A stretch of DNA of 20,288 nucleotides from JAUJOE01 sp038252945 (GCA_038252945.1 JBBSHN010000039.1:1-20288), one strand, 5' to 3'; positions 8,312-15,543 are shown, numbered from the stretch's first letter. The notes: a model not told the origin generated them from the sequence alone. Translations and numbers: made by a program.

Positions 8312-9289
8312 GTGTGGATCACGACGCTCGAAGAGAACGGCATCGCGGTACTGCCCGTCGACAGCGAGCACGTGCGGCTGACCGACGGCGACCAGTCGGC
8401 GATCTTCTTGGTCCTGACCATCCCACGCGTGGCTCGGACCCACGACATCAAACCCGCGCCCGATCGCCGGGCCTTGCTCGTGGCGCACAGCATTACCAGC
8501 GAAGCGCTCGAGCGTGCATGGACGCAGGGGTGGTCTGTCGTCACCGACGACGGCATCGGAAGGCTTCGACTCGCCAGGCGGAGAGTGGAGTTGGGCTCGA
8601 CCAACACTTCGCAGGCAGCGACGCGACCCCGCGGCCGACCCGGTCGAGGCGTCTTCTCCGTCGTCCGCGCACTGTTCGGGCTGGAGAACGGAGCCCGGCA
8701 GGACGAGATCGCCGAGTTCGCTCACGTCGGTCAGGGCACGGTCTCGAAGGCGCTCAACCGGCTCGCCGAGCGGGAACTGGTGACCAGAGGCCCGGACGGC
8801 TGGGAGGTGACGGATCGTGCAGGGGCGGCCTCTTGGTGGCTCGCGCATTACCCCGGACCAGGCGGCATCGAGACTCACTGGTTCGGCGTCGACCCGATCA
8901 ACGAGCAGGCATATCGCGCTTACGTGGCGCTCGGCCGGGAGCAGGCAAACCCCGTCGTCTCAGGCGACATCGCTGCCGACCTTGTGGCGCCGTGGCGGAC
9001 TCCCCGGCGGGCGACTCTGTACGCGCAGCGCGGCGCCGACTTCTCCGCCATCGGCTTGACGCCCAGCGACACCTCGGCGTCGACGTTGACTCTCGTGCTG
9101 CCCGACGATCCCGGCGTGTGGCCGATCTCCAAGACTCCGGTCCTGATCGAGATGCGCGGCCACGGCGACGTCGCGAGAGCCAACGCGTTCCAAGTGCTTT
9201 ACGACCTGTCGCGCAGCCCGGGCCCGGACGCTGGCGAAGCACTGCAAGCCTGGCGCACCTGGATGATCGAGTCAGGCCCTGTGCTGTGA
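8312..9289 (+). CDS. AbiEi-like antitoxin with a winged-helix domain
   Basis: This is the likely antitoxin and autorepressor of a type IV toxin-antitoxin pair. Starting at the GTG at 8312 gives 325 residues. There is an N-terminal region of about 105 residues of unknown fold. A linker rich in Arg/Gly (TRPRGRPGRG) leads to a MarR-like winged helix at about 115-175 (QDEIAEFAHVGQGTVSKALN). The C-terminal part ends with FQVLYDLSRSPGPDAGEALQ, which resembles the end of AbiEi C-terminal domains. The identity rests mostly on the partner and on this C-terminus. The start is chosen from the -10 box at 8300-8305; an earlier GTG at 8201 would run through the palindrome and overlap the previous gene. The gene overlaps its partner by 4 bp (GTGA). 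Typical AbiEi proteins have the winged helix at the N-terminus, so the extra N-domain is unusual. Confidence 0.68.
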   Translation: MWITTLEENGIAVLPVDSEHVRLTDGDQSAIFLVLTIPRVARTHDIKPAPDRRALLVAHSITSEALERAWTQGWSVVTDDGIGRLRLARRRVELGSTNTSQAATRPRGRPGRGVFSVVRALFGLENGARQDEIAEFAHVGQGTVSKALNRLAERELVTRGPDGWEVTDRAGAASWWLAHYPGPGGIETHWFGVDPINEQAYRAYVALGREQANPVVSGDIAADLVAPWRTPRRATLYAQRGADFSAIGLTPSDTSASTLTLVLPDDPGVWPISKTPVLIEMRGHGDVARANAFQVLYDLSRSPGPDAGEALQAWRTWMIESGPVL

Positions 9290-10050
9290 CCACCCTTCGA
9301 CTCAGCGCGTCATCTCAAGCCGAGGAGGCCGGCTTCCTGGCGATGCGCGATCTCGCGGCTGTGGCCGACGGCGTAGACATCGAGTACCGACTCGTCGGCG
9401 GGCAGATGGTCCGCCTGCACGTCGCGCTCGCCGACGTACCGGAGCCGGTCGTCCGGGTCACGCAGGACGCCGACATGGGTGTCGCGGCGACGTCGGCCCG
9501 CGATCCGGCGCTGGTCCCCGGGCTCGAGGCGCTCGGCTATACCCGGCCAGGCGCGTCCAACCGATTCATCCGGACGACGGACAACGGCCTGCGTCTCGTC
9601 ATCGATGTGCTCGCCCCGGCATGGGGCCGGCGCCTCGTTCCGAACCAGCCGCACGGCGACATGGTGCTCGACGAGATTCCCGGCTTGTCCTTGGCGCTCG
9701 CTCGCGCCGGCGAGCAGGTCGACCTCACCGTGACGATGCTCGACGGCACCGCCGTGTTGTTTCCGTCCGTGATTCCCGAGATCAACTCGGCGCTGTGTGT
9801 GAAGGCGCTCGCCTGGTCGAGCCGACTGGCGGCAAAGGACGCCGTCGACGTGTGGCGACTGCTGCGCGCGCACCGTCAGCGGATTCCGGAACCCGTCGAG
9901 TGGCGCGACTCCGGCGTTCAGGGCGACGCCGCAGCCATCCTCCGCGCCGACTTCGCCCGACCGGCAGGCGGCGGCGTCCGCGCCGCGACGACCGATCGCG
10001 CCGAACAAGCCGAGATCCGAGCGCTGACGCTTGCCGTCCTGCGCAGCTGA
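9286..10050 (+). CDS. AbiEii-like nucleotidyltransferase toxin
   Basis: The protein has 254 residues with the nucleotidyltransferase signature of the AbiEii/AbiGii (MNT-like) toxins. G38-G39 lies in LVGGQMVRLHVA, then R-V-T-Q-D61-A-D63 gives the metal-binding DxD pair. Lys173 and the K184-D185/D188 segment (AAKDAVDVWRLL) match the family's conserved lysine/aspartate motif. AbiEii toxins transfer nucleotides, and related enzymes modify tRNA to stop growth during phage infection. The target here is unknown. The GTG overlaps the stop of the antitoxin-like gene by 4 bp, giving the antitoxin-first order usual for AbiE. All recognisable catalytic residues are present. Confidence 0.75.
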   Translation: MTTLRLSASSQAEEAGFLAMRDLAAVADGVDIEYRLVGGQMVRLHVALADVPEPVVRVTQDADMGVAATSARDPALVPGLEALGYTRPGASNRFIRTTDNGLRLVIDVLAPAWGRRLVPNQPHGDMVLDEIPGLSLALARAGEQVDLTVTMLDGTAVLFPSVIPEINSALCVKALAWSSRLAAKDAVDVWRLLRAHRQRIPEPVEWRDSGVQGDAAAILRADFARPAGGGVRAATTDRAEQAEIRALTLAVLRS

Positions 10051-10249
10051 CGCAGCCCAACGAGCGAGAATCGAACACCCACCGTGCATGGAGTTGATCT
10101 TCGCGGGTATACATCGGGTACACACCGGAGCTGAAAACGGCCGTTGTTGATCAACGACCACAAACGCATATAGGCCAGCAAATTCAGGGCTTGCAAACAG
10201 TTTTCAACGATCTCCGTAAACGAAAAAATTGCTCTCCGGAGGCGGTGGC
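10051..10249 (+). other. Non-coding flank of the attachment site
   Basis: No gene is visible. The stretch from about 10125 to 10230 is clearly more AT-rich than its surroundings. It contains GTTGTTGATCAACGAC, a palindrome with one mismatch per arm pair. TTGATCAAC (10147-10155) recurs at 10331-10339 on the other side of the tRNA fragment. This could be integrase arm-binding DNA, but that is untested. Confidence 0.4.
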
Positions 10250-10277
10250 GCAGGTTCGAATCCTGCCGGGGGCACCA
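10250..10277 (+). other. Isolated tRNA 3' end, probable att site of an integrative element
   Basis: GCAGG-TTCGAAT-CCTGC is a perfect tRNA T-arm (5-bp stem, 7-base loop). It is followed by the acceptor strand CGGGGGC, discriminator A and encoded CCA. No matching 5' acceptor (GCCCCCG), D-arm or anticodon arm precedes it, so this is only the 3' end of a tRNA gene. A tyrosine integrase gene ends 46 bp away. Actinobacterial integrases commonly use tRNA 3' ends as attB, and integration leaves such a copy at the far end. I cannot name the tRNA isotype. No second copy was seen elsewhere in the window. Confidence 0.75.
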
Positions 10278-10278
10278 A

Positions 10279-10309
10279 CGCCAAGGCCCAGTTTTGCTGG
10301 GCTAAGGCG
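10279..10309 (+). terminator. Hairpin after the tRNA 3' end
   Basis: GCCCAG (10286-10291) and CTGGGC (10297-10302) pair around TTTTG, extended by CGCC/GGCG after a 3x3 internal loop. It lies between the tRNA fragment and the convergent integrase stop. It may end the original tRNA transcript or the integrase transcript. No strong U-run follows. Confidence 0.45.
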
Positions 10310-10323
10310 CGGTCACCGCTCGG

Positions 10324-11553
10324 TCAGACCTTGATCAACATGGTTCTGGTCCGCAGCTGGTCCGCAACTGTTTCACGGGCAGCAGTTGCTGCGCGGTCCA
10401 GGCCGTCGCCGACGGCGTCGAGATCGTCGTCGAAAAGGTCGGCGTAGGTGTCCAACGTCATGGCCGCCGAAGCGTGTCCGAGCATCCGCTGGACCGCCTT
10501 CACGTTCGCTCCCGCGGACACGGCGAGGCTGGCCGCAGTATTCCGCAGCTCCTGCGGCACCAGGCCCTCCATCCCGATCGACGCTGCCGCCCGGTCCAAC
10601 GCGGCCCGCCGGAAGACCCGGTTGCGCAGCACCCCTCCCCCGCGCAGGCCGGCGAACAAGAGGTCGTCGCGCTGCTTGCCGCTGACGTGTACCGCGAGCT
10701 GGTCGGCCAGAAACCTCGGCAGAGGGACTGATCGGCGCTCGTGGGTCTTGGGTGTCCCCCAGACCAACCGTCCATCGACCTCGACCACGGATTCCGCGAT
10801 CTCGATACGGCGTCGCAGGAAGTCGATGCTGGCGACCCTGAGCGCGGCGAGCTCTCCCCATCGCAGGCCGCAGTAGGCGAGCACGAGCACTACGAGCTGG
10901 TACTGCTCCTGGGCGGCGCGCTCGACGTGGGGTGCCCGTCCGGCATCCCTGGGCGTGCCAGCGCTCGCCGCGAGGTTGGCCACCTGCTCGTGAGTGAGGT
11001 ATCTGCGTTTCTGCCGGGTGACACGGGGCAGGCTTACGCCGAGGCACGGATTGCGTACGAGGCGGCCGTCCTTCACTGCCACCGAAAGGCATCGAGAGAG
11101 CACACCTTGCACCTTGCGGACTGTGGCCGGCTGCAGACCGCGTTCGATGAGGTTGGCGATCCACGTCTGGACGTCGGAGTGGGTCACGTCGACGAGCGAG
11201 ACATCGGTCCACCGGGGCAGAACGTGGGTGCTGAGGATGCCCTCCGTGCGCGATCGGGTACTGGCCTTGTTGAAGGCCTGGGCGTCGGCCCAGGTCCGCG
11301 CCCACATGCCGACCGTGATGGCGCCGAGGCCGGGGGGGATGTAGGTGCCGGTATGGACGGACGTCGTGATCGAGTCAAGCCAGAACTGAGCTTCGCGCTT
11401 CCGAGTGAAATGCTTCGCGATCTCCTTGCCGGCCGCGTTGCGGTACCACGCGCGGTAGCGGATCCCCTTGCCGTAGCGAGGCTTCTTGTAGGTGGTTCCA
11501 TCCTTCGTGGCGCCTTCCCACAGGTCCGTGATGCTCTTCGAGTTACTGGCCAT
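10324..11553 (-). CDS. int: Tyrosine recombinase (integrase)
   Basis: This is a site-specific recombinase for integration into and excision from the adjacent tRNA 3' end. It has 409 residues: an N-terminal arm-binding domain (about 1-65), a SAM-like core-binding domain (about 70-170) and the catalytic domain. Active-site positions are R231 (GLRWGE), K269 (TPKTHERRS), the HxxR position, which here reads Q334-E-L-R337, then H360 (LGHAS) and the nucleophile Y370 (LDTYADLF). The first histidine is replaced by glutamine, a single-base change from CAC/CAT to CAG, so activity may be reduced. The start ATG is preceded by GAGG (minus strand, plus positions 11560-11563). An open frame continues upstream but lacks a better start. 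The gene lies downstream of the XRE regulator gene on the same strand. Confidence 0.92.
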   Translation of the reverse strand: MASNSKSITDLWEGATKDGTTYKKPRYGKGIRYRAWYRNAAGKEIAKHFTRKREAQFWLDSITTSVHTGTYIPPGLGAITVGMWARTWADAQAFNKASTRSRTEGILSTHVLPRWTDVSLVDVTHSDVQTWIANLIERGLQPATVRKVQGVLSRCLSVAVKDGRLVRNPCLGVSLPRVTRQKRRYLTHEQVANLAASAGTPRDAGRAPHVERAAQEQYQLVVLVLAYCGLRWGELAALRVASIDFLRRRIEIAESVVEVDGRLVWGTPKTHERRSVPLPRFLADQLAVHVSGKQRDDLLFAGLRGGGVLRNRVFRRAALDRAAASIGMEGLVPQELRNTAASLAVSAGANVKAVQRMLGHASAAMTLDTYADLFDDDLDAVGDGLDRAATAARETVADQLRTRTMLIKV

Positions 11554-11677
11554 GTCTGTCCTCGATTGTTGATGCGAGCCAGGATTCGACGGCCGCGCCC
11601 AATGGATGCCGGTGAAGGGCCAGGGCCTGGCGGGGCGCCGCACACATCGGCGGCGCCAGGTTCGTGTTGGTGCACAC

Positions 11678-12352
11678 CTACTCAACACCGTTGCCGTCGT
11701 TCGCGCCGTCGGTAGTAGCGGTGCTCGAGGTGTCGGCCGTGGCCGTTCCTCGAGCAAGGTGTTCTTTCGTCGCGGCAAGCAGGGTGGTGAACAACGCATC
11801 GAGCCCGTCCACCATGTCGCTCTGATCCTGGAGGAGTGCCTCGGATGCATCGGGTTCATCGCGGAGCCCGAGCGCGTGCCGGACGTGGATCAGCAGCGCG
11901 ATCATCTCGGGCGGCTCGTCCATGGGGATATGCGCGTTGTCGAACTTGTGCTCGTCGTCGGGATCTTGCTCGAGTGACAGCCATGGTGGGACATGCCTGT
12001 CGAGGTGATCCAGAGCGTCGAGGTACTCCTTGACGGCTGTCTTCAGGCCGAGCCGCGCGCTCGTGACCCGGCGGCCCGCCGCCATGGCCGCCACCCTGGC
12101 CCGGTAGACGCGCGGTGGCAGCGCAAGAACTGACCAGTCCGGTACACCGAGGATCTGCCCGAGCACGACACACTCAGCGACCTTCAACGGCCGCTGGTTG
12201 TCCTCGATCTTCCACACCGTTGCCTGGGTGAAGCCGAAACCGGCGTCACTCATGTGTGTCGCCACCAGCTCCTGGCTCATCGAAGCGGCTTCCCGGAGTG
12301 CCCGAAGGTTCTCGGCCACGAAAGCGTCCAGGTCATGGGCCGAAGTCACCAT
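11678..12352 (-). CDS. XRE-type helix-turn-helix regulator of the integrative element
   Basis: The protein has 224 residues when started at the ATG at 12352. A lambda-repressor-like HTH occupies about residues 8-70 (LRALREAASMSQELVATHMS, then TQATVWKIEDNQRPLK). The rest is helical, with an acidic middle and a Thr/Ala-rich disordered end, and I recognise no further domain. The gene reads toward int and lies 124 bp before it. It is divergent from the excisionase-like gene across a 94-bp region full of ACTCT half-sites. This layout is typical of a repressor that keeps an integrated element silent. The open frame extends 23 codons upstream, but that stretch covers the palindromes and is probably not translated. 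Confidence 0.75.
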   Translation of the reverse strand: MVTSAHDLDAFVAENLRALREAASMSQELVATHMSDAGFGFTQATVWKIEDNQRPLKVAECVVLGQILGVPDWSVLALPPRVYRARVAAMAAGRRVTSARLGLKTAVKEYLDALDHLDRHVPPWLSLEQDPDDEHKFDNAHIPMDEPPEMIALLIHVRHALGLRDEPDASEALLQDQSDMVDGLDALFTTLLAATKEHLARGTATADTSSTATTDGANDGNGVE

Positions 12353-12446
12353 GAAGGAGTAGTACTCTGTCACAGAGTTGTTTGCAACTCTTTCACGAAA
12401 TACTCTCTGCAGTAGTCGCAATCAAACCTGCAAGGGAGTTCCAGTG
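12353..12446. promoter_or_regulatory. Divergent control region with two overlapping palindromes and an RBS
   Basis: ACTCTGT-C-ACAGAGT (12364-12378) is a perfect 15-bp palindrome. AGAGTTG-TTTG-CAACTCT (12374-12391) is a second perfect one overlapping its right arm. Another ACTCT follows near 12402. The two share the AGAGT half-site, so proteins bound to each could compete. AAGGGAG at 12432-12438 is the ribosome binding site for the ATG at 12447. The likely binder is the XRE protein encoded to the left. Confidence 0.7.
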
Positions 12447-12752
12447 ATGGAGTCCGAGTTGATGACCTCTGCCGAAGTCGCCTCTGCGCTTCGGGCTCCC
12501 GAAGCTTCCATTCGGTACTGGAGATACCAGCACAAGGGCCCTCGGTGGTTCAAGATCGGCCGTCGGGTCTTGTACATGCGTTCTGACGTCGACTTGTACA
12601 TCGAGCATGCCCGCTCGACGGCAGCAGCTCGCGCGTTGGGCTTGCCGCCCATCTCCGCCTCCACGGCGACGGCGACCGCGCTCCACAGCAGCGGCACCCC
12701 TGCGCCCGCGCGCGGTTCGGACGACACCCGCGCTGATGGACGTAGCACGTAG
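12447..12752 (+). CDS. xis: Excisionase-like helix-turn-helix (MerR/HTH_17-type) protein
   Basis: The protein has 101 residues. Residues 6-55 form a winged HTH of the excisionase type (MTSAEVASALRAPEASIRYW, then WFKIGRRVLYMRSDVDLYI). The tail is Ala/Thr/Pro-rich and likely disordered. Proteins of this kind act as recombination directionality factors or regulators in actinobacterial integrative elements, and its place beside int and an XRE repressor fits. AAGGGAG, 8 nt before the ATG at 12447, sets the start. An upstream extension of the frame would cross the operator region. The symbol reflects the likely role. A plain transcription factor is the alternative. Confidence 0.72.
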   Translation: MESELMTSAEVASALRAPEASIRYWRYQHKGPRWFKIGRRVLYMRSDVDLYIEHARSTAAARALGLPPISASTATATALHSSGTPAPARGSDDTRADGRST

Positions 12753-12790
12753 TGACCAGCGCCGGTTCCAACTGGAGGAAGACGAGTCTG

Positions 12791-13318
12791 ATGCCCACCC
12801 CGTTGCCCGACCACCTTGAGCGAATCCTCGTCGGCGTCAAGCAGGCCGGCGACCAGTGGATCGCCAGCTGCCCGCTGCACGAGGACAACACCCCGTCGAT
12901 GACTATCCGGGTGCTCGACCACGGCACCGTCGTGGCCAAGTGCCACGCCGGTTGCGACCAGCGCCAGCTCGCCGAGATCCTGCACCTGCACGTTGAGAAG
13001 CCGCGCCGAGAGTGGATGCCGGACGGGCTCATCCACGACCAGCTACGACTACCGCGACGAGACGGGCAAGGTGCTCTTCCAGGTGGTGCGCTCCACGCCG
13101 AAGGACTTCCGCCAGCGCACGCGATGGGCGGCGACCTGAACGCCGCCAACTTCGTCCTCAAGATCATCACGCAACGCTGCCGCATCCTCGGCTTCGACAA
13201 GCCCGAGGAGCTCACCGCCACGCCGCCGCGCACGGTGGTCATCGGCGGCACCTCCGAGGAGTACATCGCCGGCCTCAAGGCGTTGATCGACGAGAGAGAC
13301 CAGAAGGCGGACCGATGA
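12791..13318 (+). pseudogene. CHC2 zinc-finger primase fragment joined to the tail of another protein
   Basis: The frame opens at the ATG at 12791 after GGAGGAA. C27-P-L-H30 and C51-H-A-G-C55 form a CHC2-type zinc finger, as in phage and plasmid primases (CPLHEDNTPSM). At about 13040 an extra base shifts the expected continuation (YDYRDETGKVLFQVVR, then TPKDFRQRTR) into another frame. At about 13120 the original frame resumes with unrelated sequence, AMGGDLNAANFVLKIITQR, then a C-terminus ending KALIDERDQKADR. That tail is the C-terminal part of a phage/AICE DNA-binding family also found at 15338-15543. The frame stays open throughout, so gene callers will report one protein, but it is a chimaera. 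The Toprim and helicase parts of a real primase are missing. Confidence 0.65.
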
Positions 13319-13496
13319 AAGCAGCAGGCGCGTACGCAGCTGAAGTACGAGCTGCTGGCGGACCGCATCCGGACCGACGTGGACTCCGCCCCGCCGCTTA
13401 CGCCGGAGCAGCTGGACCGGCTTACTCATTTGATGCGCTGCACGCGCCAGTGCCAGGCGCGCAGGCCGAGGCGCGATCCCTGCCGGGTGCGTCATG
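13315..13496 (+). pseudogene. Small AICE-type gene, frameshifted near its start
   Basis: An ATG at 13315 overlaps the previous stop (ATGA). After four codons one extra G near 13325-13330 shifts the frame. The shifted frame then reads ARTQLKYELLADRIRTDV followed by PPLTPEQLDRLTHLMR, which looks like a genuine small helical protein. I do not recognise the family. The true end is uncertain: the shifted frame stays open to 13672, but its Arg-rich sequence after about 13440 looks non-native. An internal GTG at 13379 could also start this frame. Confidence 0.4.
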
Positions 13497-13976
13497 ATCG
13501 CTTCACGCCGCCGGCGCGGCGCGGTTGTCGTTCGGACCGATCGCAGGCGCCATTCGGGCATCCTGGCGCGCCCGGTCTGGGGAATCCACCCTTCGCTCCA
13601 AGCGCTCAACTGCCCATGGCAGTACCACCACCACATCCACGGGCGCCTAGTGCCGGTCCAGCGCCTGGATGACGTCGTTGCGGACAGTGAGGCCCGCGGG
13701 CACGTTCGTACGGGAGCCCCAGATGCCAGATACGGCCGTCGACCGTCAGCCTGCACTGCCATGCTCGGTGCAGCCGTGCGCCGAAGATCCATGGGGCCCG
13801 GGGGCGCCGTGATAGACGAGAGACGCCGCCCCGGCGTAAGGACCAGGGCGGCGCATGAGGACCGGGCAAAGTCTCTCGATATCAAGATACCGCAGCTTGT
13901 CATCGATGTCGCTATCACCGAGATCGCCCAACGATCTAAGCGGGACCTACGCCGGATCGCAGGCGGTGCGAAATGA
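13494..13976 (+). CDS. Weak open frame ending directly on the Prim-Pol start
   Basis: This is a 160-residue open frame of mixed quality. The last 45 residues (SLDIKIPQLVIDVAITEIAQ, then RSKRDLRRIAGGAK) read like real protein, and the stop overlaps the next start (ATGA), as expected for a gene feeding into it. The first two thirds are Arg-rich and do not resemble any family I know. The upstream part may be joined from other DNA. I would trust only the 3' end, from about 13840. Confidence 0.3.
   Translation: MIASRRRRGAVVVRTDRRRHSGILARPVWGIHPSLQALNCPWQYHHHIHGRLVPVQRLDDVVADSEARGHVRTGAPDARYGRRPSACTAMLGAAVRRRSMGPGGAVIDERRRPGVRTRAAHEDRAKSLDIKIPQLVIDVAITEIAQRSKRDLRRIAGGAK
13824..13853. repeat. GC-rich inverted repeat
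   Basis: CGCCGCCC (13824-13831) and GGGCGGCG (13846-13853) form a perfect 8-bp stem with a 14-nt loop. There is no U-run. It may be a transcription pause or a scar at a join; no function is assigned. Confidence 0.4.
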
Positions 13977-14740
13977 CCGAAGCACTCGACGTTGCGCGGC
14001 AGCTCATCGAATACGGCGTCCCGGTCTTCCTCGCCAAGGCCGCCAAGAACGCTGACGGCAGCTGGAACCCGTCCGGCGGCCACAACGGCACCGGCTACTG
14101 GTTGCGGAACGAATAGCAGGACACGCAGCCGGACACGGCGACGCTCGACAAGTACGGGTCCGGTATGGCCGTATGCGCCGTCATGGGCCACGGACTCGAC
14201 CTACTGGACGTGGACCCCCGTTCCGGCGGCGACGAGTCCCGCAGCGGCCTACAGGGCGGGCGGATATGGCCACGCGCGTACGCCGTCGCCGCCACCCCCT
14301 CAGGCGGGACCCACGACTTAGTCGCTAGCCTTGACGTCCGATCGCGTGACCGGGTGCTCCCCGGGTTGGACATCAAAGCGGGTACGCCTGAAGGTGGCCG
14401 CGGCTTCGCGTTCATCGCCCCGACCGTGCGCGAGTCGAAGACCACCGGCGAGCTGATCGCGTATCAGTGGATCGCTGAACCGGGCCTCGACGCGCTCGCT
14501 GACGACGGTGACGACAGCGGCTGGCCGGAGCCGGCCGGGAGGTGTTCCCGTGCCGGGAGCGGAACACGTCTCGGGCGAAGTCGCCGTACACCGGCCATGG
14601 TTTCGCCCTGCTCGGCTTGTCGCCGGACGAGGCGAGCCAAGGCAGCAACAGCTCGGAGCACGCCATGGATGACGCTGCCCCGGCTGGGTGGCGCACCTAG
14701 ACGGCGACAACATCACGAAAGAAGAAAGCCGCCCGGGTAG
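13973..14740 (+). pseudogene. Bifunctional primase/polymerase (Prim-Pol) with an internal stop
   Basis: This is the N-terminal Prim-Pol domain of a replication protein of integrative elements. It opens MTEALDVARQLIEYGVPVFL with an ATGA overlap. After GTGYWLRNE an in-frame TAG at 14116-14118 interrupts it, probably from a TGG codon. The same frame continues with GMAVCAVMGHGLDLLDVDPR, containing the D-x-D metal site, then TPSGGTHDLVASLDVRSRD with the conserved histidine. GLDIKAGTPEGGRGFAFIAP and SKTTGELIAYQWI follow. From about 14520 the sequence (Arg/Ser-rich to the stop at 14738-14740) no longer resembles the family, so the 3' end is also lost. A restart at the GTG/ATG codons near 14160-14165 could give a piece without the N-terminus. 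Confidence 0.72.
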
Positions 14741-14748
14741 GGGCGGCT
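14727..14748 (+). terminator. Hairpin between Prim-Pol remnant and HTH gene
   Basis: AGCCGCCC (14727-14734) and GGGCGGCT (14741-14748) form a perfect 8-bp stem with a 6-nt loop. It lies 31 bp before the next start. There is no clear U-run, so it is either an intrinsic terminator of the high-GC type or an attenuator. Confidence 0.5.
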
Positions 14749-14779
14749 CCCGTACTGCCTTCAAGAAAAGAGTACGCCC

Positions 14780-15067
14780 ATGCCCAAAACCGAACGCGCC
14801 GCGGACCGCACCGATGAAGCCGCGGATTGCCGACGCGGCGCGCCGACACCCCGGACCACCCCCCCTCCGTGGACTCGACCGTGGGCGACGGTGCGCGACG
14901 CCGCAGCGATGTTCGGCTGCTCCGTCCGCACGATCCGTCGGCTGGTTGTCCGAGTGCAGATCATTGGGGCGATCGTCCCGAGGCCGGTTGCTCCCATGCG
15001 CATCTTCGCCGTGCTGGTCGTGGTCCGGCCCTGGTGGCGGTTCTGGCCGTACCGCGGTGCGCGGTGA
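14780..15067 (+). CDS. Small helix-turn-helix protein, possibly degraded
   Basis: The protein has 95 residues. The segment WATVRDAAAMFGCSVRTIRR (about 30-50) is a clear MerR/HTH_17-type helix-turn-helix of the excisionase/regulator kind. The following residues (LVVRVQIIGAIVPRPVAPM, then hydrophobic sequence) do not form the usual wing, which suggests a frameshift after the recognition helix. Purines (AAGAAAAGAG) lie just upstream of the ATG. The stop overlaps a GTG (GTGA at 15064-15067), so it is arranged as the first gene of a pair. A second HTH regulator of the same element is plausible. Confidence 0.45.
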   Translation: MPKTERAADRTDEAADCRRGAPTPRTTPPPWTRPWATVRDAAAMFGCSVRTIRRLVVRVQIIGAIVPRPVAPMRIFAVLVVVRPWWRFWPYRGAR

Positions 15068-15543
15068 TCGCGGAGGTGCGGGCCGAAGAGGATGCCGCTC
15101 GCCGTCTCCTGAGCGAGTACATGACCAAATCCGTGAACGACGACTCGGCCGTCGCGGAGGTCGAGGGTTTCGGAGATCCGCGATGGGCGGCCGCTGAACT
15201 GCTGGCCGATGCCTGGGGTCCTGCTCTGGACCGCTCGTACCAACTCGGGTACGAGAACGGCTTCCACGCCGGTATCGACCAGGCCGAGAAGGAGATGGCC
15301 GATTCCTGGCGACGTGCCGTCGGTCCCATACAGCCTGCAGGCGGCGTTCTGGGCCATGGCGATGACCGGCGACTATCACGCCGCGGAGGTGGCCCTGAAG
15401 ATCATCGCACGCCGGTGCAAGGTCTTGGGTTTCGACAATGCCGACGAGATGGCCACGGCCGCCCCGCGCACCGTGGTGATCGACGGAAACACCGACCAGT
15501 ACATCGCGGGGATCAAGGCGATGATCGAACAACAGGGCAGTTA
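15064..15543 (+). pseudogene. AICE gene fragment joined to a C-terminal DNA-binding-protein fragment
   Basis: From the GTG at 15064 (4-bp overlap) the frame reads a helical acidic protein, ending in YQLGYENGFHAGIDQAEKEM and ADSWRR near 15325. The style recalls small conserved proteins of actinobacterial integrative elements, of unknown function. At about 15330 the protein-like sequence moves to another frame: SLQAAFWAMAMTGDYHAAEV, then LKIIARRCKVLGFDNADEMA, ending IKAMIEQQGS at 15543. That is the C-terminal part of the same family as the tail at 13120-13318. The first frame itself stays open to 16008, so automated calls will give one long artificial protein. The junction shows a deletion or recombination joined two genes out of frame. 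Confidence 0.55.

Noticed and set aside
8257..9285. Upstream extension of the AbiEii-like frame
   Set aside because: The extension runs antiphase through the AbiEi-like gene and is Arg-rich. The GTGA overlap at 9286 is a much better start.
10063..10085. T-loop-like sequence on the minus strand (TTCGATT)
   Set aside because: The flanking bases do not form a T-stem and no acceptor or CCA follows. A second tRNA end is not supported.
13049..14191. Minus-strand open frame of 380 codons
   Set aside because: It is a shadow of the plus-strand fragments at 13.1-14.2 kb. The same anti-sense pattern appears opposite the related fragment at 15.4 kb, showing it mirrors a plus-strand gene.
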